Of a stretch of DNA of 64,000 nucleotides, positions 9,075 through 16,359 are shown piece by piece. Each line of letters begins with the position of its first letter. Position 1 is the stretch's first letter. Origin of the DNA: Roseobacter sp. GAI101 (GTDB lineage: Bacteria; Pseudomonadota; Alphaproteobacteria; Rhodobacterales; Rhodobacteraceae); contig NZ_DS999213.1 in NCBI RefSeq assembly GCF_000156335.1, positions 3,026,929-3,090,928 of the forward strand, in the 5' to 3' direction. Below the pieces are notes generated by a model. That model had not been told where the DNA came from and ran no database searches. It was given only the letters and a program-made list of their open reading frames with translations. The position numbers were made by a program, and so were the translations under genes.

Positions 9075-10019
9075 TCAGGCACTTCGTCGGTGAAGGCTTG
9101 TAGGATGTTTCTGCGCAAGGGCGCGCCATGCTTCGAAGTCGGCCTGCGACATTTGGGCGATTTCTACGCCCGCGTCACGAAAGACCTGCTCGGATGAGGC
9201 ATCTTCCTTCTTGGCTTCTTCCAGATAGAACGCCTGGGCCTTTTCTGCCGCTGCCAAAAGGGCCGCCTGCTGCTCTTCGGTCAGGGACTCAAACTTGGAT
9301 TTGTTGATCAGCATCGGCTGATACATGAACCACAAGGCGACGTCGCCCGCAGGCGTGTAGCATTTGACCTGCTCGTAAATCCGGTAGGACACGAAGGACG
9401 AAGACGACGTGTTCGCCGCTGTCAGAACACCGGTTTGCAGGCCGTTATAAAGCTCGGAGGACGCCATGGAGGCGATAGACGCCCCGGCACCGGCCAACAT
9501 CTGTTCGAACGACTTGCCTGCCGCGCGAATTTGCGAACCGGCGACGTCTTCGGGCTTGGTGATGCATTTGTCTTTGCCGACAAAGCCGCCGGCCAGATAG
9601 CCATGCACCAGAACCATGACGTCATCATCGGCCATCTTTTCCTCGAGCGCGGCCATGAAGGGCGATTCGCTAAGACGGGCGGCGTGATCGTGGTTTTTAA
9701 CCAGACCGGGCATCAGGGTCAGGTTGAACGCAGGTTGCTGGCCGCCGGCATAGCTAAGCGGCAGTACGGTCATGTCCAGCTGGCCGCGGCTGAGCGGGCG
9801 ATACTGTTCGCGCGCCTTGAACAAGGATTGCGAACCAAAAATCTGGATTTCAAGATCGACATCAGCTTCGGCAACGCCATTCGCGACGATTTCGGCAACC
9901 TTGTTGCGCACATCCGTGTTCGACCATTGATGCGACAGGCGCAGCGTTTCCGCATGGGCTGCCGTGCCAAGTGTCAGGCATGCCAAAGCGGCCGCCGTGG
10001 TTAAAAACTTCAACTTCAT
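9075..10019 (-). CDS. TRAP transporter substrate-binding protein (DctP family), altered C-terminus
   Basis: A periplasmic solute receptor. The 314 residues start with a signal peptide (MKLKFLTTAAALACLTLGTAAHA, cut after AHA) and continue with DctP-family features, including ETLRLSHQWSN, PLSRGQLDMTVLP and KSFEQMLAGAGASIASM. It would deliver malonate to the DctQM permease. The last residues (KHPTSLHRRSA) do not look like the family. The expected continuation can be read in pieces in the other two frames (ETSYK, then AFTDEVPDGQAL, then DMAL), which implies three one-base losses near 9110, 9096 and 9062. Either the tail is genuinely changed or the sequence has errors here. Confidence 0.88.
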   Translation of the reverse strand: MKLKFLTTAAALACLTLGTAAHAETLRLSHQWSNTDVRNKVAEIVANGVAEADVDLEIQIFGSQSLFKAREQYRPLSRGQLDMTVLPLSYAGGQQPAFNLTLMPGLVKNHDHAARLSESPFMAALEEKMADDDVMVLVHGYLAGGFVGKDKCITKPEDVAGSQIRAAGKSFEQMLAGAGASIASMASSELYNGLQTGVLTAANTSSSSFVSYRIYEQVKCYTPAGDVALWFMYQPMLINKSKFESLTEEQQAALLAAAEKAQAFYLEEAKKEDASSEQVFRDAGVEIAQMSQADFEAWRALAQKHPTSLHRRSA

Positions 10020-10084
10020 GTTTCCCTCCCTGGGTGTGATCGGGGTCTAGTGCCCTAATTCAACTGAACCGGTTTTTTCACATG

Positions 10085-10117
10085 TTGTATTCCAAGTCAA
10101 ATTTATTGTATACAAGA
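10085..10117. promoter_or_regulatory. Paired operator-like boxes before the GntR/FCD regulator (MatR-type site)
   Basis: A perfect palindrome, TTGTATACAA, lies at 10106-10115. A degraded copy (TTGTATTCCAAG) starts at 10085, exactly 21 bp upstream, two helical turns. On the minus strand the palindrome reads TCTTGTATACAA, close to the operator I recall reported for Rhizobium MatR (TCTTGTA/TACACGA). It sits in the divergent spacer between dctP and the regulator, so it may control both. Confidence 0.6.
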
Positions 10118-10162
10118 ATGGAAGCTTTGCACTTTGAGCATTTGACATGTTGGAAATACTCC

Positions 10163-10810
10163 ATGGAAATAAGACGCGCCGACAAGATCGCAGAGTTGCT
10201 TGAGCAAGCTTTGTTTGCTGGACAGTACCAGGATGGAGAGCGTCTGGACGAGATCAAGCTGGCCGAGCAATTCGAGGTCTCCCGCACCCCCATTCGCGAA
10301 GCGCTTCAGGTGCTTGTGTCCTCGGGGTTGGCCGAACAGATCCCCCGCCGCGGTGTCTTTGTGCGCCAGCCCGGCCCGGTCGAGTTGATGGAGATGTTCG
10401 AGACGATGGCCGAACTCGAGGCCTCTTGCGGCCGGTTGGCGGCGACGCGTATTTCGGAAAGCGGCTTGGCGCAACTGGTCGAGGCGAATGTGAAATGCCA
10501 GCAGGCGATCGAGAATTCAGACCACGATACCTACTATCTGGAGAACGAGAAATTCCACCAGATCATCTACCGTGGTGCGGCCAACAGCTATCTTGAAAAG
10601 CAGGCACTTCAGTTGCAGAACAAGCTGCGCGCCTACCGGAAAATGCAACTGCGGTTTCGCGGGCGGATGGATCAATCCATGGCCGAACACCTTGAGATTG
10701 TGGCTGCCCTGCAAGGCGAAGACGCAGAGCGCGCAGCACATGTCCTGCGCAGCCACGTCGCTGTGCAAGGCGAGAAATTCCACCGTCTGCTGGCGAGCCT
10801 GAAGAACTAG
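10163..10810 (+). CDS. matR: GntR family regulator with FCD domain (probable MatR)
   Basis: A 215-residue one-component regulator: an N-terminal winged helix (residues 1-70, with DEIKLAEQFEVSRTPIREALQVL) and an all-helical FCD ligand domain (about 80-210, with FHQIIYRGA and HLEIVAALQGEDAERAAHVLRSHV). FCD members bind small carboxylates. It is divergent from the malonate TRAP/decarboxylase/synthetase operon, which is why I call it MatR-like; the ligand is inferred. The start at 10163 gives the standard MEIRRADKI beginning. In-frame ATGs at 10082 and 10118 exist, but the first would place the operator inside the gene. Confidence 0.85.
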   Translation: MEIRRADKIAELLEQALFAGQYQDGERLDEIKLAEQFEVSRTPIREALQVLVSSGLAEQIPRRGVFVRQPGPVELMEMFETMAELEASCGRLAATRISESGLAQLVEANVKCQQAIENSDHDTYYLENEKFHQIIYRGAANSYLEKQALQLQNKLRAYRKMQLRFRGRMDQSMAEHLEIVAALQGEDAERAAHVLRSHVAVQGEKFHRLLASLKN

Positions 10811-10907
10811 GCACAGGCGGCAGTGTTTCCCCGCTACCGCTGCGGTCCGTTATGCTGACGGGTGGCTGGTCCGGATGTCACAGCCGTGCCAGACTTGGCA
10901 AAGCCGC

Positions 10908-10943
10908 AAAATAAAACCCCCGGCACCATCAGGTATCGGGGGT
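10908..10943 (-). terminator. Intrinsic terminator of rpsU
   Basis: On the minus strand a 7-bp stem (ACCCCCG at one end, CGGGGGT at the other, arms 10916-10922 and 10937-10943) is followed by TTTATTTT. It lies about 30 bases past the rpsU stop. Confidence 0.75.
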
Positions 10944-10972
10944 CTCTATTCTTTTGCATCGCTGGCGTTGAT

Positions 10973-11179
10973 TTACATCATGCCTTCGCGCTGCAGTTTT
11001 TTCCGTGCCAGTTTTCTGGAACGGCGGATCGCTTCAGCTTGCTGACGCACGCGTTTTTCGGAAGGTTTCTCGAAATGTTGCTTGAGCTTCATCTCACGAA
11101 ACACACCTTCGCGTTGTAGCTTTTTCTTCAAAGCCCGAAGGGCTTGATCGACGTTATTGTCGCGAACACTAACCTGCAT
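10973..11179 (-). CDS. rpsU: 30S ribosomal protein S21
   Basis: A 68-residue very basic small-subunit protein that helps initiation by supporting base-pairing of the 16S rRNA 3' end with mRNA. It matches S21 throughout: [20 protein letters not shown], then [20 protein letters not shown] and a lysine/arginine-rich tail. Length is normal for alphaproteobacteria. It is transcribed alone toward its own terminator, divergent from coq9. An AAAGG ribosome site precedes the start, followed by a short GTGGT...ACCAC hairpin right before the ATG. Confidence 0.97.
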   Translation of the reverse strand: MQVSVRDNNVDQALRALKKKLQREGVFREMKLKQHFEKPSEKRVRQQAEAIRRSRKLARKKLQREGMM

Positions 11180-11294
11180 GTGGTTTTCACCACCTTTCTG
11201 GTTGGAAGTTGCAAGGATTTGCAGGAACTGGGCTTATAGCCACCGTGAGCTATATTGTCTAGTGTATAGCCAATGACCGCTCAGGAGGCACGCC

Positions 11295-12011
11295 ATGACC
11301 GACCCCGCACAAACCCCTTATCCGGCACACGACCCGAAAGAACAGCTGCTGGACGCCGCATTGGTTCACGTTGCTTTTGACGGCTGGTCAGAGGCGACAT
11401 TCCAGGCCGCAATCAAGGATGCAGGGCTGGATGCAACCGTGGCGCGTGCGGTGTGCCCGCGCGGTGCGGTTGATCTGGCGGTTGCCTATCACAAGCGGGG
11501 CGATGATCAGATGATTGCGCGTATGAAGTCCGAAGACCTGAGCGAGATGAAATTCCGCGACAAGATCGCGGCGATGGTGCGCTTCCGGCTTGAAACCGTG
11601 AACGACAAGGAAGCGGTGCGCCGGGGCACCACCTTGTTCGCCCTGCCGCAATATGCCGCTGATGGGGCAAAGCTGGTTTGGGGTACCTGTGACGCGATCT
11701 GGAATGCGCTTGGCGACACCTCCGACGACGTGAACTGGTACACAAAACGCGCCACGCTGAGCGCGGTTTATTCATCGACCGTGCTGTATTGGCTGGGCGA
11801 CACCAGCGAGGGCCACGCGGACACATGGGAATTTTTGGACCGTCGCATCGACAACGTCATGCAGATCGAAAAGCTCAAGTCGCAGGTGAACAACAGCCCA
11901 ACGCTAAGCAAGCTGATGGCGGGGCCGAACTGGCTGCTGTCGCACGTCAAGGCCCCGTCGCGGATGCCCAAGATGGGTCTGCCGGGCAGTTGGACCAGCC
12001 CGCGCAACTAG
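11295..12011 (+). CDS. COQ9 family ubiquinone biosynthesis protein
   Basis: The 238-residue protein matches the COQ9 family: a TetR-like helical N-terminal part (EQLLDAALVHVAFDGWSEATFQAAIKDAG) and the C-terminal lipid-binding part (DVNWYTKRATLSAVYSSTVLYWLGDTSEGHADTWEFLDRRIDNVM). In mitochondria COQ9 binds lipids and presents ubiquinone intermediates to the hydroxylase COQ7; in this group the same role is presumed. It lies divergent from rpsU, with a good GGAGG ribosome site just upstream. No membrane segment is present. Confidence 0.92.
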   Translation: MTDPAQTPYPAHDPKEQLLDAALVHVAFDGWSEATFQAAIKDAGLDATVARAVCPRGAVDLAVAYHKRGDDQMIARMKSEDLSEMKFRDKIAAMVRFRLETVNDKEAVRRGTTLFALPQYAADGAKLVWGTCDAIWNALGDTSDDVNWYTKRATLSAVYSSTVLYWLGDTSEGHADTWEFLDRRIDNVMQIEKLKSQVNNSPTLSKLMAGPNWLLSHVKAPSRMPKMGLPGSWTSPRN

Positions 12012-12094
12012 GCTGACTTTCCTAAAGGCTCAAGACCTGATAGCCCACCGCTGGCCCGTGCTTTTTGCGGGTGACAGCCTTTGGTATCGCCATC

Positions 12095-12820
12095 ATGCCC
12101 GCCCCCTTGATCCTGCTCGATGATGTTTCATACGCTCCCGAAGGGGTCCCCGTTCTGAACGGCATTTCCCTTGAGGCGTGCGAGCGCCGGATCGGAATTG
12201 TTGGCCGCAACGGGTCGGGCAAGACGTCGCTGGCGCGGGTGCTGGCCGGTCTGGTTGCGGCAACATCCGGCACGGTGCGGATCGCCGGTGTCGATGTCGT
12301 CAAAGACCGCAAGGCCGCGCTGCGCCACGTCGGTATCCTGTTCCAGAACCCTGACCACCAGATTATTTTCCCCACGGTTGAAGAAGAAATCAGCTTTGGC
12401 CTGACCCAATTGGGCCAGACCGCTGCCGATGCCGCAGGTGAAACGGCACAGATGCTGGCCCGCTTCAACCGCAGCCATTGGGCAAAGGCAGCCATTCATC
12501 AACTGTCGCAGGGGCAGCGGCAACTGGTCTGTCTGATGTCGATCCTCGCCATGCAGCCCAAGGTGATTATCCTGGACGAACCCTTTGCGGGGCTTGATAT
12601 CCCGACGACACTGCACCTGACCCGCGTGTTGGAGGGGCTTGACGCGCATCTGGTCCACATCACCCACGACCCGGCGCATCTGGCCACCTATGACCGCGTG
12701 ATCTGGATCGAAGAGGGCCGTATTCATCGCGATGGCAGTGCCGAGGGTGTGTCACATGCCTTTGTCAGCCGGATGCAACACCTGGGGGCTGAAGATGATT
12801 TCGCTGACATCTCCGGTTGA
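12095..12820 (+). CDS. ECF transporter ATPase subunit (BioM/CbiO-like)
   Basis: A 241-residue ABC ATPase with Walker A GRNGSGKTS (near residue 38), the Q-loop LFQNPDHQIIFPTVEEEISFG typical of ECF-type ATPases, a slightly altered signature LSQGQRQL, Walker B VIILDEPFAGLD and the switch histidine in HITHDP. It energises vitamin uptake together with the EcfT subunit encoded next, whose start lies 26 bases inside this gene. The best guess is the biotin system BioMN of alphaproteobacteria, but no BioY gene is adjacent. The start at 12095 gives the normal N-terminus; upstream TTG/GTG codons in frame are less likely. Confidence 0.82.
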   Translation: MPAPLILLDDVSYAPEGVPVLNGISLEACERRIGIVGRNGSGKTSLARVLAGLVAATSGTVRIAGVDVVKDRKAALRHVGILFQNPDHQIIFPTVEEEISFGLTQLGQTAADAAGETAQMLARFNRSHWAKAAIHQLSQGQRQLVCLMSILAMQPKVIILDEPFAGLDIPTTLHLTRVLEGLDAHLVHITHDPAHLATYDRVIWIEEGRIHRDGSAEGVSHAFVSRMQHLGAEDDFADISG

Positions 12821-13391
12821 AACCCGTGCCCACGGATGGCCCGTAGGCGCAAAGCTGGCCGGGCTTTGCGCGGCGACACTGGTGCTGTTCAGCATCGGGT
12901 CGGTCTGGGCGCAGGCCCTGATATGCGGCCTGACCCTGTTGATCTACGCGGCACCGGGGTGGCGGTTTTTCAAAAGTGGCATGCTGCGGCTGAAAATCCT
13001 CTGGCCCTTTGTCGTCCTGATTCTGGTCTGGCATGGCCTGACCGCTGATTTGACCAACGGGGCGGTGATCGTCTTGCGCATGGTGTCAGCCGTCGCGTTG
13101 GCCAATCTGGTGACGATGACCACGAAGCTGTCGCAGATGGTGGCGGTCGTCATGTGGGCGACGACCCCGTTGCGCTGGATCGGGTTCAACACACGCGGCA
13201 TCGAATTGGGCATAGCTCTCGTCATCCGCTTTACCCCTGTGTTTGTGCAAAAAGGGCAGATGCTGGCGCTGTCATGGCGCGCGCGGTCGGTCAAGCGGCT
13301 GGGCTGGCGGATCGTGATCCCCTTTGCTGTGCTGGCGATTGACGACGCCGAACATGTCGCCGAAGCGCTGCGCGCCCGTGGCGGTCTTTGA
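12795..13391 (+). CDS. ECF transporter transmembrane subunit (BioN/EcfT-like)
   Basis: The 198-residue EcfT subunit has about five hydrophobic segments and the two short arginine motifs that couple this subunit to the ATPases (WRARS near residue 164 and LRARG at the very C-terminus). The start at 12795 is used because it begins MISLTSPVE and overlaps the ATPase gene; an earlier in-frame start at 12732 would add 21 out-of-character residues. The substrate-binding S component normally next to it is missing here; the following gene is a quinone oxidoreductase. Confidence 0.82.
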   Translation: MISLTSPVETRAHGWPVGAKLAGLCAATLVLFSIGSVWAQALICGLTLLIYAAPGWRFFKSGMLRLKILWPFVVLILVWHGLTADLTNGAVIVLRMVSAVALANLVTMTTKLSQMVAVVMWATTPLRWIGFNTRGIELGIALVIRFTPVFVQKGQMLALSWRARSVKRLGWRIVIPFAVLAIDDAEHVAEALRARGGL

Positions 13392-13484
13392 CGCGATCCT
13401 GACATCTATCAGTTCGGGCTGTACGCCACAGGATTGAAGCCTATGTTGATCCCAACAGGAGAGATCAAAGGGAGATTTGGATCC

Positions 13485-14471
13485 ATGTCAGACACAATGC
13501 GCGCAATCGAGATTACCAAGGCCGGCGGCCCCGAGGTCCTGCAACCGACCCAGCGGCCGATGCCCACACCAGCCCACGGGCAGGTGGTGATCAAGGTCGC
13601 CTATGCAGGCGTCAACCGCCCTGATGCGTTGCAGCGCGCGGGCATGTACGCACCGCCCCCCACCGCCAGCGATCTGCCGGGTCTTGAAGCGTCGGGCGAA
13701 ATCCACGCGATCGGTGACGGCGTGTCGGGCCTGTCGGTCGGCGACAAGGTTTGCGCCCTGCTGCCCGGTGGCGGCTATGCCGAATACGTTGCGACCCCGG
13801 CGGCCCATTGCCTGCCTGTACCAGAAGGCATGGGGATGAAGGAAGCGGCCTGCCTGCCGGAAACCTTCTTTACCGTATGGTCGAACGTCTTCATGCGCGG
13901 CGGGTTGAAGGCGGGCGAACGTTTCCTGGTACATGGTGGGTCGTCCGGGATCGGAACGACAGCAATTCAGCTGGCCCGCGAACTGGGTGCGCGCGTGTTT
14001 GCAACGGCTGGCACCGACAGCAAATGCGCCGCCTGCGCCAAGCTGGGGGCCGAAGCCGCGATCAATTATCGCGACACGGATTTTGTCGATGTGCTCAAGG
14101 CCGAAGGCGGGGCGGATCTGATCCTTGACATGGTCGGCGGCGATTACATCCCGCGCAACCTGCAGGCGCTCGCCGAAGACGGTCGTCTTGTGCAGATCGC
14201 ATTCCTGACCGGCCCCAAGGTCGAAGTGAACTTTGCAACCTTGATGACGCGTCGCCTTACCATGACGGGCAGCACCCTGCGCCCGCAAAGCGATCTGGCC
14301 AAAGCCCGCATCGCAGACCAGCTGCGCGAACATGTCTGGCCGCTTCTGGATGCCGGTAAAATCGCGCCGGTCATGGACAGCGAATATGAATTCGAGCAAG
14401 CCAGCGAAGCCCACGCGCGGATGGAAACCAGCGGTCACATCGGCAAAATCGTTCTGAAAGTGAATGGATAG
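13485..14471 (+). CDS. NAD(P)H-quinone oxidoreductase, PIG3 family
   Basis: A 328-residue zinc-free medium-chain dehydrogenase with the GroES-like N-domain (APHGQ-type VVIKVAYAGVNRPDALQRAG) and a nucleotide-binding domain (LVHGGSSGIGTTAIQLA near residue 147, then FATAGTDSKCAACAKLGA). The pattern matches the TP53I3/PIG3 branch, which reduces quinones with NADPH. The start at 13485 is chosen for the AAAGGGAG site upstream; ORF extension to 13434 is possible. It is followed 11 bases later by a second quinone oxidoreductase; the two form a tandem pair of related genes. Confidence 0.88.
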   Translation: MSDTMRAIEITKAGGPEVLQPTQRPMPTPAHGQVVIKVAYAGVNRPDALQRAGMYAPPPTASDLPGLEASGEIHAIGDGVSGLSVGDKVCALLPGGGYAEYVATPAAHCLPVPEGMGMKEAACLPETFFTVWSNVFMRGGLKAGERFLVHGGSSGIGTTAIQLARELGARVFATAGTDSKCAACAKLGAEAAINYRDTDFVDVLKAEGGADLILDMVGGDYIPRNLQALAEDGRLVQIAFLTGPKVEVNFATLMTRRLTMTGSTLRPQSDLAKARIADQLREHVWPLLDAGKIAPVMDSEYEFEQASEAHARMETSGHIGKIVLKVNG

Positions 14472-14482
14472 GGGTTACGCAT

Positions 14483-15460
14483 ATGGCACTGACAGCAATC
14501 ATCGAAGCCCATGGCGGGCCGGAACAGTTCAAACTGGTCGATCGCCCCGTCGGCGACCCCGGCAAAGGTGAAATTCGCATTGCGCAAAAGGCCGTAGGCC
14601 TGAACTTTATCGACGTCTACCAGCGCACGGGCCTGTACCCCATGCAACTTCCCCATGCGATGGGGATGGAAGCTGCCGGTATCATCGAAGCGGTCGGTGA
14701 AGGGGTCACGCACCTGAAGGTCGGCGATCGTGCCGCCTATGCCGCACAACCGCCCGGTGCCTATGCCGAGGCCCGCGTGATGCCCGCCGCGCAGGTCTGC
14801 CCCTTGCCTGACGGCATCTCCTTTGAGGAAGGGGCGGCTATGATGCTCAAAGGCCTGACGGTCGAATATCTGTTCCACCGCACGACGCCCCTGAAACGCG
14901 GCGACACCGTCCTGTTCCACGCAGCGGCTGGCGGGGTCGGCCTGATCGCATGCCAATGGGCACGGTCCGAAGGGGTCACGCTGATCGGTACGGCGGGGAC
15001 GGATGAGAAATGCCAGCTGGCCCTGGATCACGGGGCGGCGCATTGCATCAATTACCGTGATGGCGATTGGGCCGCACGCGTTCAGGAACTGACAGACGGC
15101 AAGGGCGTTGATGCGGTCATGGATGCGGTTGGCGCGGATACGTTCGAGGGATCTCTGAACAGCCTCAAACCGCTTGGCATGATGATTTCATTCGGCAATG
15201 CCTCTGGCCCGGTACCGCTTTTCAATCTGGGTATTCTTGGCCCCAAAGGGTCGCTGAAAATTACCCGGCCAACAATTTTCACCCATATCGGGGATCATGC
15301 CACCTGTCAGGAAATGGCCAAACATCTCAGTGACAAGGTGCTGTCGGGGGATGTGAAAATAAACATCGGCCAACGGTTTGCGCTGAAAGATATCGCACAG
15401 GCGCATGAGGCACTTGAGGCGCGCCAGACAACCGGCAGCACCGTGCTTGAAATCAGGTAA
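14483..15460 (+). CDS. NADPH:quinone oxidoreductase (QOR1 type)
   Basis: A 325-residue medium-chain dehydrogenase/reductase without zinc ligands. The N-terminal GroES fold carries GLNFIDVYQRTGLYP, the classic QOR motif, and the Rossmann region carries FHAAAGGVGLIACQWA near residue 149 and LGMMISFGNASGPV near 232. E. coli QorA is the reference for this subgroup, which reduces quinones by one electron with NADPH. It starts 11 bases after the PIG3-type gene, so co-transcription is likely. A copy of the dispersed gene-end repeat lies 20 bases past its stop. Confidence 0.9.
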   Translation: MALTAIIEAHGGPEQFKLVDRPVGDPGKGEIRIAQKAVGLNFIDVYQRTGLYPMQLPHAMGMEAAGIIEAVGEGVTHLKVGDRAAYAAQPPGAYAEARVMPAAQVCPLPDGISFEEGAAMMLKGLTVEYLFHRTTPLKRGDTVLFHAAAGGVGLIACQWARSEGVTLIGTAGTDEKCQLALDHGAAHCINYRDGDWAARVQELTDGKGVDAVMDAVGADTFEGSLNSLKPLGMMISFGNASGPVPLFNLGILGPKGSLKITRPTIFTHIGDHATCQEMAKHLSDKVLSGDVKINIGQRFALKDIAQAHEALEARQTTGSTVLEIR

Positions 15461-15480
15461 AGCGCCGCATCCGCGCCGCT

Positions 15481-15521
15481 GCCTCCGGCGGGGATATTTA
15501 GGAAGCCAGAGAAGGGGAGAA
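15481..15521 (+). repeat. Dispersed gene-end repeat, copy 1 (after qor)
   Basis: GCCTCCGGCGGGGATATTTA followed by GGAAGCCAGAGAAGGGGA. It pairs as an imperfect inverted repeat with the copy at 15532-15565, so the spacer between two convergent genes could fold into a long hairpin. Confidence 0.65.
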
Positions 15522-15531
15522 GGCGTACCAT

Positions 15532-15565
15532 CTTCTTTGGCTCTTAAATATCCTCGCCGAAGGCT
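15532..15565 (-). repeat. Dispersed gene-end repeat, copy 2 (after the RNase T2 gene)
   Basis: Read on the minus strand it is GCCTTCGGCGAGGATATTTA followed by AGAGCCAAAGAAG, about 20 bases past the RNase stop. It is the inverted partner of the copy at 15481-15521. Confidence 0.65.
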
Positions 15566-15585
15566 ATCGCCCGCAGGGCGATTTC

Positions 15586-16230
15586 CTATCTGATTGGTGT
15601 GAACACTGCGTTGTCCATGGTGCAGTCTTTTATGACATCACGTCCGCATGGAACCGGTACCAGGTCTTTTGACAGGCAGATCCGGACGTCCTGGATGAAG
15701 CCACTCTTGCAGGTCACAGTAATTCCATCTCGGTCCATGTCAGGGTTCGCTTTTACGAAGGCGTCTTCCACCACTGATGCCGGTAACCTGATATCGGTTT
15801 TGACTTTGCGAAATACAGGCGGGCGCACCACAGTTTCATACGCGGCACGGGATGTTGCATAGTAGCGCTGGGCGGACAGGCCCGTGCAACTGCCGTGCTT
15901 TTTCCATTGGTGCCAGGCAAGGCCCGGGGTCCCCATAATGTCGGCCATCGCGGCGGTCCTCCCACGTGACGGGGAAATTTCGACGGTGCGGCAATAGGAG
16001 GGGTACCCGCGGTGAAACTGTGGCCAAAGGCCATGCATGATCCAGCCATGATCCTGTGCGTCGTCGCATTGTGGTGACCGCCTTGCATCGCCTTCAAGCG
16101 TGCACCAATTGGGCGACCAGCTTAGCGCCAGGACGTAATAGTCGAACTCTCCTGCGATTTCGTCTGCTGCCGTGGCAGTTTGCGGCAAGGCGTGGCACGT
16201 CAATAGCAGGCATAAAAAGAGCGAACGCAT
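15586..16230 (-). CDS. Secreted ribonuclease T2 family protein
   Basis: A 214-residue protein with a signal peptide (MRSLFLCLLLTCHALPQTATA). It carries both active-site segments of the T2 family: CAS1 HGLWPQF (near residue 66) and CAS2 WHQWKKHGSC (about 106-115), each with its catalytic histidine, the second also with the Glu/Lys-region. Cysteines suitable for disulfides fit a periplasmic or extracellular enzyme. Such enzymes cleave RNA through 2',3'-cyclic phosphates; scavenging phosphate and nucleosides is a plausible role. In CAS2 the usual glutamate (EWxKHG) is Gln (QWKKHG), which is worth noting. Confidence 0.92.
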   Translation of the reverse strand: MRSLFLCLLLTCHALPQTATAADEIAGEFDYYVLALSWSPNWCTLEGDARRSPQCDDAQDHGWIMHGLWPQFHRGYPSYCRTVEISPSRGRTAAMADIMGTPGLAWHQWKKHGSCTGLSAQRYYATSRAAYETVVRPPVFRKVKTDIRLPASVVEDAFVKANPDMDRDGITVTCKSGFIQDVRICLSKDLVPVPCGRDVIKDCTMDNAVFTPIR

Positions 16231-16359
16231 TGAGGTCTTTCCTTATTTGCAAAATCCCAGTATAAGCCACGCAAGTTCCCCCACAATGGAAACCGTTCTG
16301 CCCCGGCAGGACAGCCAGTTTCAGGCGACGGGGAAGGTGCGTTTTAAGGAGAGACCGAC

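Noticed and set aside
12012..12094. Spacer before the ECF ATPase, examined for a BioY gene, a riboswitch or a tRNA
   Set aside because: Too short for a gene; no recognisable cloverleaf or riboswitch elements were seen.
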